From assembly GCF_003664035.1 (NCBI RefSeq), contig NZ_RCCK01000011.1, forward strand, positions 1,116,001-1,180,000: a stretch of 64,000 nucleotides of DNA. The letters run 5' to 3'. Below are positions 32,403-41,885 of this stretch, piece by piece (the stretch's first letter is position 1; every line of letters begins with the position of its first letter). Below the pieces are notes generated by a model. The model was given only the letters and a program-made list of their open reading frames with translations. It did not search any database and had not been told where the DNA came from. The translations under genes and the position numbers were made by a program. The stretch is from Pedobacter alluvionis. Lineage in GTDB: Bacteria > Bacteroidota > Bacteroidia > Sphingobacteriales > Sphingobacteriaceae.

Positions 32403-33269
32403 ATGCTAATCTACTTAAAAAGAAACCTATTGGCTGTTGTATGTGTAGCCATGGTATTTGTGTCCTGCAAAAAAAATAATTCAGAAGACCCTACACCCGC
32501 GGGTAATAACAAAAAAGGTATCCAACTGGCAACAGATGCGAAATTCGGATCAGTATTAACCGACAAAGACGGCAAAACCTTATACTTTTTTGCAAACGAT
32601 GCTGCAGGTACGCCAACCTGTACTGATGGTTGTGAAACCGCCTGGCCACTTTATTACTCAGCAGATGCCAGTACCGATTTAAACCTGAACAAAGCAGAAG
32701 TTGGCGAGGTTACCCGCGCTGACGGCCGTAAACAAAGCACTTACCGTGGTTACCCACTTTATTATTACGCTGGTGATGCTGCAAAAGGCGAGATTAAAGG
32801 TGATGGTGTTGGTGGCATCTGGTTTGTAGCCAAGCCCGATTATTCATTAATGCTGGCTAATGCACAATTAACCGGGAACAATATCAATTACACCAGTACT
32901 TATGCTGTTGGTGATGGAAAAACCATTTATTTAACCGATAGCAAAGGACGTACTTTGTATGCTTTTGCACCAGACAAAAATGGTGTAAATACATACACCA
33001 AGAGTGCAACACAAGAAGGTATTTGGCCAGTATATGAATCTGAAGTGCTTAATGTACCTTCTGCGATAACAAAAACCGATGTTGGTGTAATTACTGTAGC
33101 TACAATTAGCAAAAAACAGTTAACATATAAAGGATGGCCTTTATACTACTGGATATCAGATGTAAAAAGAGGCGATAACAATGGTATTACCATAAAACCG
33201 GCAAATGCCGCAGTTGGCTCAGTTTGGCCAGTGTTGCAGCTAAACGCTACTGTTGCCCCGGCACAATAA
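32403..33269 (+). CDS. Lipoprotein with secreted repeats of unknown function
   Basis: 288 aa. Signal peptide with lipobox ending VFVSC (Cys at ~22). Two or more copies of the COG4315-type 'secreted repeat' follow: FGSVLTDKDGKTLYFFAND with CxxxCxxxWP, and YAVGDGKTIYLTDSKGRTLYAF with a WPVY end. The family is widespread and secreted; function unknown, possibly linked to redox or haem. Monocistronic, with a terminator at 33297. Confidence 0.88.
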   Translation: MLIYLKRNLLAVVCVAMVFVSCKKNNSEDPTPAGNNKKGIQLATDAKFGSVLTDKDGKTLYFFANDAAGTPTCTDGCETAWPLYYSADASTDLNLNKAEVGEVTRADGRKQSTYRGYPLYYYAGDAAKGEIKGDGVGGIWFVAKPDYSLMLANAQLTGNNINYTSTYAVGDGKTIYLTDSKGRTLYAFAPDKNGVNTYTKSATQEGIWPVYESEVLNVPSAITKTDVGVITVATISKKQLTYKGWPLYYWISDVKRGDNNGITIKPANAAVGSVWPVLQLNATVAPAQ

Positions 33270-33296
33270 AAAATAATTGAGTTAGGTGGGTAGAAT

Positions 33297-33329
33297 GGTC
33301 GGCTGATGTTTTCACAGCCGGCCTTTTTT
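33297..33329. terminator. Bidirectional terminator
   Basis: 9-bp stem with one G-T wobble, ggtcggctg (33297-33305) with cagccggcc (33315-33323), followed by a T run. It sits between the lipoprotein gene and the convergent HIT gene. Confidence 0.8.
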
Positions 33330-33726
33330 ATACAGCTAATAAAGCCTGCTTAATTTTCTCAGCAGCCTCAGCCAATTCTTCATTGGCTGGCTTTAATTTT
33401 TCTTTGCTAAAGTTCATATCGCTTACACTATTCATCGGTATTAAATGGATATGTGTGTGCGGAACTTCCAGTCCGATTACCGAAACACCTACCTTTTTAC
33501 AAGGGAACGCAATTTTTACTCCTTTGGCTACAATCTTAGCGAACATCCACAAACCAACATATAAATCCTCATCCATATCGAAGATATAGTCGGTTTCAAT
33601 TTTAGGAATCACCAATACATGCCCTGCAGTTAATGGCTGAACATCTAAAAAGGCTAAATATTCTACAGTTTCGGCTACAACATGTGCAGGGATTTCGCCT
33701 GCAACGATTTTTGAAAAGATAGTCAT
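33328..33726 (-). CDS. HIT-family nucleotide hydrolase
   Basis: 132 aa. The histidine triad HTHIHLIP (about 91-98) and the FLDVQPLTAGHVLVIPK strand are typical of the HINT/Hit branch, which hydrolyses AMP-linked phosphoramidates. Full length. It lies 88 bp downstream of greA on the same strand. The spacer holds an 11-bp perfect inverted repeat (33763-33773/33798-33808), so read-through may be partial. Confidence 0.94.
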   Translation of the reverse strand: MTIFSKIVAGEIPAHVVAETVEYLAFLDVQPLTAGHVLVIPKIETDYIFDMDEDLYVGLWMFAKIVAKGVKIAFPCKKVGVSVIGLEVPHTHIHLIPMNSVSDMNFSKEKLKPANEELAEAAEKIKQALLAV

Positions 33727-33762
33727 AAGGTGGAAGGTTAAAAGGTGGAAGGTATAGGGTTA

Positions 33763-33808
33763 AGCGTTTGGCGACAGGCGTTTTAATAACCGCTTACCGC
33801 CAAACGCT
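33763..33808. repeat. Inverted repeat in the greA-HIT spacer
   Basis: agcgtttggcg (33763-33773) and cgccaaacgct (33798-33808), perfect 11-bp arms around a 24-nt loop, preceded by a short direct repeat of aggtggaaggt. Either a weak terminator or a dispersed palindromic element. Confidence 0.5.
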
Positions 33809-33814
33809 ATTCGC

Positions 33815-34288
33815 TTATCTCGAAATTTCGAGCACTTCGAACTGCATTTTACCTGCAGGTACTTCAATTTCGGCAAATTCGCCTACCGATTTACCCAATA
33901 AACCTTGCGCAATTGGCGATTTAACAGAAATTTTTCCGGTTTTTAAATCAGCCTCTGTTTCTGCCACCAACTGGTAAGTCATGGTTGCACCGTTTTTAAC
34001 ATTTTTTATTTTTACGATAGACAATGCCAATACTTTTGATAAGTCCAATTTAGACTCATCAATTAAACGTGCATTTGCCAGCGTATTTTTTAATTTTGAA
34101 ATTTTAGCTTCATGCAAACCTTGCGCCTCTTTAGCAGCATCGTATTCTGCATTCTCCGATAAATCACCTTTATCCCTTGCTTCTGCAATTGCTTTAGATA
34201 TAAGCTGACGACCGGTGGTTGTTAAATAATGAACTTCCTCTTTTAATTTATCTAACCCCTCTTGGGTGTAGTATGTTACCTCTGTCAT
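33815..34288 (-). CDS. greA: Transcription elongation factor GreA
   Basis: 157 aa. N-terminal coiled coil (YYTQEGLDKLKEEVHYL to about residue 75, with the loop DKGDLSENAEYDAAKE that carries the catalytic acidic tip) and C-terminal FKBP-like domain (ISVKSPIAQGLLGKSVGEFAEIEVPAG). It rescues backtracked RNA polymerase. Length is standard. First gene of a unit with HIT. Confidence 0.96.
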   Translation of the reverse strand: MTEVTYYTQEGLDKLKEEVHYLTTTGRQLISKAIAEARDKGDLSENAEYDAAKEAQGLHEAKISKLKNTLANARLIDESKLDLSKVLALSIVKIKNVKNGATMTYQLVAETEADLKTGKISVKSPIAQGLLGKSVGEFAEIEVPAGKMQFEVLEISR

Positions 34289-34588
34289 TGCTCTATTAAT
34301 TTATTCAAACGCTATAAAAAACAAACAAGACTATATAGTTGGTTTGCTACATAGTCTTGCTTCAATTATAACGAAGATAAAATGTGGAAATTACAAAAGC
34401 AAATAAATAATCATGATTTTTACGATTTAAGGATTAATAGGACTTAATATACCCAAAATAGGACAGTTGAGAACAGATACGAATCAGTACCTACCCTTAA
34501 GACTTAACCACTAAAAACGTAACATTAATTATAAACCCATTTAAAATCCAATCATTAGTTTTAATTTAGCTTAAATTATTCTTAAAAA
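34289..34588. other. Divergent intergenic region with hairpin
   Basis: 300 bp between greA (minus) and the M1 peptidase gene (plus). A hairpin, caagactat (34326-34334) with atagtcttg (34351-34359), lies close to the greA start; its role is unknown. No clear promoter box was found. Confidence 0.4.
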
Positions 34589-36469
34589 ATGAAAAAGTTA
34601 TTTTCTATCGCTCTGCTCCTCAGTCTGGGCGGGTATATGGCTTCGGCCCAGGAGCTCTATATGCCCCGGAATATCAAAGCGGCATACGCCAAAGGCACAC
34701 GCTCAATGAATGGAAAACCTGGTCAAAATTACTGGCAGAACCATGGTAAATACAACATGGATATTAAGGTAGATGCTGAAACCAAAGTGGTTAGCGGTAA
34801 AGAAGAAATTTTATATAGCAACAACAGCTCCGATACCTTAAAAAACCTGGCCATCCGCTTTGTGAACAACCTGCATAAACCAACTTCGCCAAGAAGTGGC
34901 GCTGTAAATGAAGACTTTTTGAGTTCGGGTCTAAATATTATCGCTTTTTCGATAAATGGCGAAACCTATAAAGTGGATAGCAAAAGCTGGGGAACAGTTG
35001 GTAATGTACCGCTAAGGAAACCTTTATTGCCAAAATCGAAAATTACAGTTAAAATAGAGTGGGATTACCCGTTATCAAAAGAAAGTGGCCGCGAGGGGCA
35101 GATTGATCCCAACTCGTTTTTTGTAGCTTATAGCTATCCGCGCATATCGGTATATGATGATTATAATGGTTGGGACCGCATTCCTCACACCGATAGAGCC
35201 GAGTTTTACAACGATTTTAACGATTACGAATTCTCGATCAAAGCACCTAAAAACTATGTCGTATATGCCACAGGCGATTTCCTTAACCCGGATGAGGTGT
35301 TACAACCCGAAATTTCTGCGCGTTTAAAGAAATCGTATAACGGCGATGAGGTCATCCATATTGCTACCGAACAGGAAATGAAAGATGGTAAAGTAACACA
35401 GCAAAAAGACTGGAATACCTGGAAATTTGCGGTTAACCACATTACCGATGTTACTTTTGCCTTAAGCAACCACTATGTTTGGGATGGCGCGAGTGTAATT
35501 GTAGATAAAAAAACTAACCGCAGATCGAGCGCTCAGGCAGCATATAATCCTACCACCGGTAAAGACTTTGTTAACTCGGTTAAATACAATTTGAATGCTT
35601 TAGACTGGTTCTCAAATAATTGGCCGGGCATCCCCTACCCTTATGTAAAAACGATTGCTTTTCAGGGTTTTGCCGATATGGAATACCCAATGATGGTAAA
35701 CGATTCTCAATTTGGCGATCCTGTTTTTGCCCAGTTGGTTCAAGACCACGAAGTGGCACATACTTACTTTCCCTTCTATATGGGTATTAACGAAACCCGT
35801 TACGCCTATATGGATGAAGGCTGGGCCACTACCTTCGAATATTTAATTGGTATTGCCGAGCATGGCAAGCAAGCTGCTGATGATTTTTACAAGAAATTTA
35901 GGGTAGATAACTACATTAACGATAAATCTACAGAAGAAGACCAACCGGTAATTTCAATGTCAGACCAGGTTTCGGGAGCTGGTTATGGAAATAACTCTTA
36001 CGGAAAAGCGTCTTTATCATATTTGGCACTTAAAGATATGTTAGGGAACGACTTATTCAAAAAAGCATTACATACTTATATGAGCAACTGGAATGGAAAG
36101 CACCCAATTCCATGGGATTATTTTAATTCGATGAATGCAGGTTCCGGGCAGGATTTAAACTGGTTTTTCCAAAACTGGTTCTTTACCAACAATTATCTTG
36201 ATTTAGCGATTGCCAAAGTAATGCCTGCTAAAGGAAAATCGACAGTAGCTGTTAAAAATGTCGGTGGTTTTGCAATCCCTTTTGATGTGGTAGTCACTTA
36301 TGCTGATGGTAAAGTTGACACCATACATCAAACGCCAGCGGTTTGGAAAGCAAACCAGAAAGAAGTTAATATCACTGTTAACACCACTAAAAAAATAAAG
36401 TCAATCAGTTTGGATAACGGCATTTATGTAGATGCTACACCGAAAGACAATGCTTGGGAAGCAAAATAA
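34589..36469 (+). CDS. M1-family zinc metallopeptidase
   Basis: 626 aa with a signal peptide (ends near ASAQ, residue 21). The zinc site is HEVAH (387-391) followed after 18 residues by E410 in DEGWA, the M1 signature. The exopeptidase motif GAMEN of aminopeptidases reads GFADMEYP here, so Met-Glu is kept but Asn is replaced by Tyr. Secreted protease or aminopeptidase; substrate range not known. Monocistronic. Confidence 0.93.
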   Translation: MKKLFSIALLLSLGGYMASAQELYMPRNIKAAYAKGTRSMNGKPGQNYWQNHGKYNMDIKVDAETKVVSGKEEILYSNNSSDTLKNLAIRFVNNLHKPTSPRSGAVNEDFLSSGLNIIAFSINGETYKVDSKSWGTVGNVPLRKPLLPKSKITVKIEWDYPLSKESGREGQIDPNSFFVAYSYPRISVYDDYNGWDRIPHTDRAEFYNDFNDYEFSIKAPKNYVVYATGDFLNPDEVLQPEISARLKKSYNGDEVIHIATEQEMKDGKVTQQKDWNTWKFAVNHITDVTFALSNHYVWDGASVIVDKKTNRRSSAQAAYNPTTGKDFVNSVKYNLNALDWFSNNWPGIPYPYVKTIAFQGFADMEYPMMVNDSQFGDPVFAQLVQDHEVAHTYFPFYMGINETRYAYMDEGWATTFEYLIGIAEHGKQAADDFYKKFRVDNYINDKSTEEDQPVISMSDQVSGAGYGNNSYGKASLSYLALKDMLGNDLFKKALHTYMSNWNGKHPIPWDYFNSMNAGSGQDLNWFFQNWFFTNNYLDLAIAKVMPAKGKSTVAVKNVGGFAIPFDVVVTYADGKVDTIHQTPAVWKANQKEVNITVNTTKKIKSISLDNGIYVDATPKDNAWEAK

Positions 36470-36480
36470 TTAACAGTTTG

Positions 36481-36523
36481 CAATTTTCAGTTGGCAGTTA
36501 TATCAACAGCCAACTGAAAATTG
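36481..36523. repeat. Perfect 15-bp inverted repeat after the M1 peptidase gene
   Basis: caattttcagttggc (36481-36495) and gccaactgaaaattg (36509-36523) with a 13-nt loop. It begins 12 bp after the stop codon. It has no T-run, so it is either a stabilising 3' hairpin or a dispersed palindromic repeat. Confidence 0.6.
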
Positions 36524-36631
36524 TGAATTAAAAAATGCAGCTTAAAGCACAATTTGTGGCGATAAAATCGCCTTTCTCTTTCATCCTCGTTACAAACGAG
36601 GACGATAAATATGAACCGTAACTGAAGATTG

Positions 36632-37108
36632 TTAACCGTTCTCCGCTTTACAAACAGGCTCGTGTTTAACCGGAAAATTCAATGAATTGGCAATAAAACA
36701 CATTTTATTGGCTTCATGATGTAGCGACGCTGCAAGTTCGTAATGTGCCTTATCGGCTATTAAAACCTGCGGGTGAAGCGTAACTTCTTTAAATCTTCCG
36801 CTTCCATCAGCCAATTCTTCCATTGTACCTACTGCTTCATCTTTATAATCAATGACTACGATTTCGTTCTTAGAGCATAAATGCAGGTACCAGAGCATGT
36901 GGCAACTGGAAATTGATGCCAATAAGAGGTCTTCAGGATTGTATTTAGATTTATCGCCCAAAAAGGCAGAATCTGATGAGCCGGAAATATCGGCTTTGCC
37001 TTTTACTGAAATTACATAATCGCGATCGTACGAACGGTAATCCATTGTGCCCGAGCCTTTATTGCCCGTCCAGGTAACTGTGGTAGAATATAAATGATCT
37101 TTCGGCAT
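36632..37108 (-). CDS. OsmC-family peroxide-related protein
   Basis: 158 aa from the ATG at 37108; the frame extends upstream, but the family normally begins near MPKDHLYSTTV. OsmC fold with one conserved Cys in the helix SSCHMLWYLHLCSK and the second Cys near the C-terminus in EANKMCFIANS. These proteins reduce organic hydroperoxides with the Cys pair. Glu residues for the active site are present. Monocistronic. Confidence 0.86.
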   Translation of the reverse strand: MPKDHLYSTTVTWTGNKGSGTMDYRSYDRDYVISVKGKADISGSSDSAFLGDKSKYNPEDLLLASISSCHMLWYLHLCSKNEIVVIDYKDEAVGTMEELADGSGRFKEVTLHPQVLIADKAHYELAASLHHEANKMCFIANSLNFPVKHEPVCKAENG

Positions 37109-37440
37109 GATAAAATTGGTTAGATTATATAGCCAATTTAAGAAAATAAAATGGAGATTTCCTGTTTTTTGCACTTACTTCCAGACCTATGAGGTTTTCG
37201 AAACTTCATAGGACTTATACAAACAAAACAGTAAACACTCATCATTTAGATGTACTAAGATGGCTTAGGTGGTGAATATTTGAAAAGCAGGGTTCGGTTG
37301 CGCTTCGGTTCTGAAAGCCCTGCTATCTCTCCAAGTCCTCGCTGCGCTGTGGGCTTTCCGCTCTATCAGGTTTAGTTAACAAAGATTTTCGAAGTCTGCA
37401 GAATAGACCTAGCAGGTTTTAAAAACCTGCTAGGTGTTGA
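37109..37440. repeat. Intergenic region with two palindromic repeats
   Basis: 332 bp. A palindrome, acctagcaggtttt/aaaacctgctaggt, at 37407-37435 has 14-bp arms with 1 nt between, and a related but less perfect one (cctatgaggttttcg...cttcatagg) is at 37186-37212. The segment between holds a GC-rich decayed stretch (37279-37370). Such palindromes are commonly dispersed in these genomes. The 37407 hairpin could act as terminator of the dehydrogenase gene. Confidence 0.6.
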
Positions 37441-38370
37441 TTAGCTAAAACTAAGCCCCTTTAATTTCTCAGCTAAAACTTCCGAAATTTTACGGTAAGA
37501 ATCAAACGTCCAGCCCCCCACATGTGGAGTTAAAATCACTTTTTCGTTATTCTTTAATTCATTATACCAGGGCTGTTCACCCAAAGCAGGGAATTTTTCT
37601 GTCTGTAAAACATCTAGCCCTGCCCCTAATATCTTTCCTGTTTTTATCGCGTTAAGTACCGCTGGCGTGTTCACAATTTCACCCCTGGCGGTATTAATAA
37701 AAAAAATAGGCTTCTTGAAGTGGAAGAAATATTCATCATCAACCATCTGTTTGGTTTCGGCAGTTAGTGGAATATGCAAACTAAGCACATCGCTGTGTTT
37801 TACAATTTCTTCCATACTCACCTCACGGGCAAAAGCATCGCTAAAACCTGTTTTATATTTATCGTAAGCCATTACATCAACCTCAAAACCTGCCAGTTTT
37901 TTCGCAAAATGCTGCCCCATAAAGCCATAACCTATAATCCCGACTTTTTTGCCTTTCAGTTCGTAACCGCGGTTTCCTTCCCGATCCCAAACACCGTTCC
38001 TAATCTCCATATCCGCCCTGCGGAAGTTATTCATCAAAGATAAAAGCAAGCCAGTAGCATGTTCTCCAACGGCATCACAGTTGCCTTCGGGTGCATTAAT
38101 CAGTTCAATATTTCTTTCAAAGGCTATTTTATCATCAATATTATCCAAACCTGCTCCTGCCCTGGCTACAAACTTTAAATTCGGCGCAGCAGCAAAAATT
38201 TCGGCATCTATCCTAAATTTAGTCCTTACTGCAATACCTGTATAATCTTTTATTTTATCTAAAGTTTGTTGACGCGTAATCTGAGGTTCATCATCAACCT
38301 GGTAGCCCATGGCAATGGCCTGCTCTTTAAATACAGGGTGCAAATCATCAACAATTAATATTTTATTCAT
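37441..38370 (-). CDS. D-2-hydroxyacid dehydrogenase (phosphoglycerate dehydrogenase-like)
   Basis: 309 aa from the ATG at 38370, supported by a -7 box (TACTTTTG at 38377-38384) that overlaps any longer frame. Catalytic Arg in VRTKFRIDAE and VARAGAGLDNID. Rossmann motif GKKVGIIGYGFMGQ (about 140-153), then NTARGEIVNTPAV, Glu in the LDVLQTEKFP region and His in LTPHVGGW. It oxidises a D-2-hydroxyacid with NAD. It is shorter than SerA and lacks an ACT domain. Monocistronic. Confidence 0.9.
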   Translation of the reverse strand: MNKILIVDDLHPVFKEQAIAMGYQVDDEPQITRQQTLDKIKDYTGIAVRTKFRIDAEIFAAAPNLKFVARAGAGLDNIDDKIAFERNIELINAPEGNCDAVGEHATGLLLSLMNNFRRADMEIRNGVWDREGNRGYELKGKKVGIIGYGFMGQHFAKKLAGFEVDVMAYDKYKTGFSDAFAREVSMEEIVKHSDVLSLHIPLTAETKQMVDDEYFFHFKKPIFFINTARGEIVNTPAVLNAIKTGKILGAGLDVLQTEKFPALGEQPWYNELKNNEKVILTPHVGGWTFDSYRKISEVLAEKLKGLSFS

Positions 38371-38376
38371 AATGAA

Positions 38377-38384
38377 CAAAAGTA
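38377..38384 (-). promoter_or_regulatory. -7 promoter box for the dehydrogenase gene
   Basis: Minus-strand TACTTTTG (plus-strand caaaagta) ends 6 nt before the ATG at 38370. It decides the start codon and predicts a very short leader. Confidence 0.55.
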
Positions 38385-38588
38385 ACATTTTGCACATTCA
38401 CCAATTGTAATATTCCATCATTGTTTTAGGCAAAACTGAAAACTGCTAATTACGAACTACCAACTGTAAATTAACCCACAAAAATATTACTATAAAATGG
38501 CTGTAATAAAATAGTTACGGCCCATTTATTAAACTTACTTGCCGTTACTTTGTCTCCCTTTATAAAAACACACGAAATTTTATTTTTA

Positions 38589-41075
38589 ATGAGAATTTTA
38601 CAATCAAGAACAATACAGATTACCCTATTACTGCTCACCCTTTCATTTAGTCTTTTCGCGCAAACAAGCGGAAAGGCAAAAATTACCGGAGTACTTAAAG
38701 ATGCCAAAACACAAGAAACCATTCCTTTTGCCACAGCAATCTTAATTGATAAAGCCACAGCAAAAAACGCCAAAATAGTTCAAACAGATGTGAATGGTGC
38801 ATTTGTAATGACTGAAATCCCTACCGGGACTTTTACCTTTAAAATCAGCTTTGTTGGTTACCAAACCATGGTTAGGGATAATGTAACGATAACTGCCAGT
38901 ACTGGTACCTTAAATTTTGGCGACATTAAAATGAATGCGGCAAAGGGTAATGTATTAAGTGAAATTACCGTGACCGGCCAGAAACAGGGCATGCAAATGG
39001 GGATCGATAAAAAGATTTTCGCAGTAGATCAGAGTGTGATCAGCGAGGGCGGTTCTGCCGGCGATTTATTGCAGAATGTTCCTTCTGTTTCTACTGATAT
39101 GGATGGCAATGTGAGTTTACGTGGCTCTTCGGGTGTTAAAGTATTAATTGATGGAAAGCCATCTTTAATTGCCGGCGGCAACGTGGCGCAGATTCTGCAG
39201 TCAATCCCGGCCAGCTCCATCGAAAGTGTGGAGGTTATTACCAATCCATCGGCAAAATACGATGCTGAAGGCCAATCAGGGATCATTAACATTGTACTTA
39301 AGAAAAATACAAAACTTGGGTTTAATGGCTCAGTTGCTTTAACAGCAGGTAACCGCGATAACTATAATGCCAATACCAACTTAAGTTTTCAGAACAGTAA
39401 GGTTAATATTTATGGAAACTACGGCTATCGTTACGGTAATCGTGTTGGAGGTGGTTTTCAGGACATTACCTATAAATCAGATTCATTGAGAACAAGATTT
39501 GCCAGTCAAAATACAGTTTCCAAATCATTGGATAAAGGACATAATGCCAAAGCGGGTATCGATTATTATTTAACACCTAAAAGTGTAATCAGCTTATCTG
39601 GTGGTTTTAACTCCAGGGATAATGAGCGTAATGAGCAGCTCGACATTAGACAATTAGATAAAAACCAGTCGCCAGTTCTATTAAGCAACAGAACCAATAG
39701 CACCGACGGTTTTGGAACAAGTTATGATGCAAATTTAGATTATGTACAAAAGTTTAAGAAACCGAAGGAAGAACTAAGTTTTAATTTTGGTTATTCTTAT
39801 GGCACCAATAATAGTAATCAGTATTATAGCACAAACACCACTAACCGCAATGGTGTACCTATTGATGAGACCTTAAGTTTACAACGTGTATTTAATACCG
39901 GGAACAACACCAATTACAATATTCAAACGGATTATGCATTACCAGTAGGTAAAGCGGGTAAAATTGAAGTGGGTTACCGCAGCCAGATCCGCTTAGGCGA
40001 GAATGATCAATATGCAGATTCAATCTTAACAAATAGCAGCATCTACATCAGCAACAATAAGTTGATTAATGGTTTTGATAGCAAAGATCAGGTGCATGCA
40101 CTGTATTTCAATTACCAGAACCAGATTAAAGATTTTGGTTATCAAATAGGTTTAAGGGGAGAAGATGCGCGTTTAGATACGCATTTAGAAGGCTACACGA
40201 ACAATGTATTAACCACTGCGGAAGGAAACATCCATTACAAAAGGATATACCCAAGTGTGTTCTTAACACAGAAACTGACGGGCGATAACCAGCTTCAACT
40301 GAGTTATACCCGTCGTGTAAACCGTCCACGGCCTTGGGATACCAATCCATTTTTAGATGTTTCTGATCCATTAAACTACAGAGGCGGTAATCCTAATTTA
40401 TTACCGGAAGATGTACACTCTTTTGAATTAGGTTATAGTAAATACTGGAAAAAAGTAACCTTAACTTCAAGCTTGTATTTCCGTCAGACCAATGATGTGA
40501 TCCAACGCGTAAGAAGTACACCAGTTAATGGAATTATTACCTCAACCCCTCAAAATTTAACAAACCAGATTAATAGCGGTTTGGAATTAATTGGCCGTTT
40601 TGACCTTATTAAAGCTTTAAACTTTACCACAAACGTAAACTTGTACCAGGCCAAGTTTGCTGGTGATGCACGATTTGACATTCCATCAAGTAGTGGCTTT
40701 AGCTGGAACGCCAACCTGACCGGAAATTTAACAGTAGTTAAAAGTCTATCACTACAGGTACGCGGTGACTATAGGGCGCCAGAAGTGATGGCGCAGGGAA
40801 AACGTAATGCGATGTATGGAATTGACGGTGGGGCCAAATACGATTTCCCGAACAAAAAAGCATCTTTGAGTTTCAATGTCAGAGATGTATTTAATACCAG
40901 AAGATGGAGCATGACCACCGAAGACAGAGCTACAATCGTTGATTTTGAACGCCAGTTTCAGGGAACAATGGGGAATTTAACTTTCTCTTACCGTTTTGGA
41001 AAAACTACATTTACCGGTACAAACAAAAAGAAAAAAGAAGAGCAGGACAACCGCCCTGATGAAGGATCGTTCTAA
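38589..41075 (+). CDS. Outer membrane beta-barrel receptor with carboxypeptidase-like domain
   Basis: 828 aa from the ATG at 38589. Signal peptide, then a CarboxypepD_reg-like domain (KITGVLKDAKTQETIPFATAILI), a plug domain (LLQNVPSVSTDMDGNVSLRG, VLIDGKPS, then SSIESVEVITNPSAKYDAEG) and a large C-terminal barrel with many short strands, typical of the OMP_b-brl_3 family. It lacks an obvious SusD partner. Probably a TonB-linked importer or surface receptor; substrate unknown. Terminator at 41088. Confidence 0.9.
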   Translation: MRILQSRTIQITLLLLTLSFSLFAQTSGKAKITGVLKDAKTQETIPFATAILIDKATAKNAKIVQTDVNGAFVMTEIPTGTFTFKISFVGYQTMVRDNVTITASTGTLNFGDIKMNAAKGNVLSEITVTGQKQGMQMGIDKKIFAVDQSVISEGGSAGDLLQNVPSVSTDMDGNVSLRGSSGVKVLIDGKPSLIAGGNVAQILQSIPASSIESVEVITNPSAKYDAEGQSGIINIVLKKNTKLGFNGSVALTAGNRDNYNANTNLSFQNSKVNIYGNYGYRYGNRVGGGFQDITYKSDSLRTRFASQNTVSKSLDKGHNAKAGIDYYLTPKSVISLSGGFNSRDNERNEQLDIRQLDKNQSPVLLSNRTNSTDGFGTSYDANLDYVQKFKKPKEELSFNFGYSYGTNNSNQYYSTNTTNRNGVPIDETLSLQRVFNTGNNTNYNIQTDYALPVGKAGKIEVGYRSQIRLGENDQYADSILTNSSIYISNNKLINGFDSKDQVHALYFNYQNQIKDFGYQIGLRGEDARLDTHLEGYTNNVLTTAEGNIHYKRIYPSVFLTQKLTGDNQLQLSYTRRVNRPRPWDTNPFLDVSDPLNYRGGNPNLLPEDVHSFELGYSKYWKKVTLTSSLYFRQTNDVIQRVRSTPVNGIITSTPQNLTNQINSGLELIGRFDLIKALNFTTNVNLYQAKFAGDARFDIPSSSGFSWNANLTGNLTVVKSLSLQVRGDYRAPEVMAQGKRNAMYGIDGGAKYDFPNKKASLSFNVRDVFNTRRWSMTTEDRATIVDFERQFQGTMGNLTFSYRFGKTTFTGTNKKKKEEQDNRPDEGSF

Positions 41076-41087
41076 TTTTAACCAAGG

Positions 41088-41119
41088 GTGCTTAGAAAAA
41101 ATCTAAGCACTCTTTTTTT
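41088..41119 (+). terminator. Terminator after the receptor gene
   Basis: 8-bp perfect stem, gtgcttag (41088-41095) with ctaagcac (41103-41110), followed by seven T residues. Confidence 0.85.
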
Positions 41120-41172
41120 GTCCTAATTTTTTTCAATACAAGTCCTTTCCTCTTAAAACTATAACAAGTTGC

Positions 41173-41180
41173 TATCTTGC
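41173..41180 (+). promoter_or_regulatory. Probable -7 box before the NUDIX gene
   Basis: TATCTTGC deviates from TAnnTTTG at the last two positions and lies 4 nt before the ATG at 41185, the same spacing as three other genes in the window. Confidence 0.4.
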
Positions 41181-41184
41181 GACC

Positions 41185-41739
41185 ATGGAAGAGATTAACC
41201 CCTGGAAAACGCTGGAAAGCGAGCTAAAATACGACAACAACTGGATTCGTTTAACCGAACACCAGGTTATTAATCCATCTGGCGGGCAAGGGATTTACGG
41301 CACAGTCCATTTTAAGAATCTGGCTATCGGAATTCTTCCTTTGGATGAAACCTACAACACCTGGCTGGTTGGTCAGTACAGGTATGCACTAAATGCCTAC
41401 AGCTGGGAAATTCCTGAAGGCGGTGGGCCATTCCATGAAGCGCCATTAGAAAGTGCAAGAAGGGAATTACTGGAAGAAACGGGAATGAGTGCCAGAAACT
41501 GGAAAGAAATACAAAGAATGCACTTATCCAACTCTGTGAGTGATGAATTGAGCATAATCTATGTTGCCACGGGTTTAATTCAAGGTATCGCGATGCCAGA
41601 AGAAACGGAACAACTCGCGGTAAAAAAATTACCATTTGATGAGGCCTATCAAATGGTTTTGAATGGACAGATTACCGACTCGATGAGCGTTGCTGCAATC
41701 TTAAAAGCTAAACTGATGATGTTAAATGGTGAATTGTAA
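41185..41739 (+). CDS. NUDIX hydrolase
   Basis: 184 aa. Nudix box GGGPFHEAPLESARRELLEETG (about 77-98) has the GX5EX7REXXEEXG pattern intact. The flanking strand LVGQYRYALNAYSWEIPEG matches the ADP-ribose pyrophosphatase/YffH-type group. It hydrolyses a nucleoside diphosphate linked to another moiety, such as ADP-ribose. Monocistronic. Confidence 0.92.
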   Translation: MEEINPWKTLESELKYDNNWIRLTEHQVINPSGGQGIYGTVHFKNLAIGILPLDETYNTWLVGQYRYALNAYSWEIPEGGGPFHEAPLESARRELLEETGMSARNWKEIQRMHLSNSVSDELSIIYVATGLIQGIAMPEETEQLAVKKLPFDEAYQMVLNGQITDSMSVAAILKAKLMMLNGEL

Positions 41740-41754
41740 CCAGGGGAAAACACC

Positions 41755-41825
41755 AAATGTTCCTAACGGAACATAAAAAACATTATATATTTTTTCTACC
41801 GGGCATATGTCCCGATGGGACATTG
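41755..41825 (+). repeat. Left arm of an imperfect inverted repeat near the transposase
   Basis: It aligns with the reverse complement of 42571-42636, sharing gttccta(a)cggaac, ttctaccg, and atgtcc...ggac. Both arms carry two small palindromes (tgttcctaacggaaca, tgtcccgatgggaca). Together the arms enclose the 159-bp tandem repeat. They may be the hairpin ends recognised by the IS200-type transposase encoded just to the right. Confidence 0.55.
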
Positions 41826-41885
41826 CATGATTAGATGTTAAATTATTTATATTAATCTACTGAACAACCCCTGAATATTAATTAT

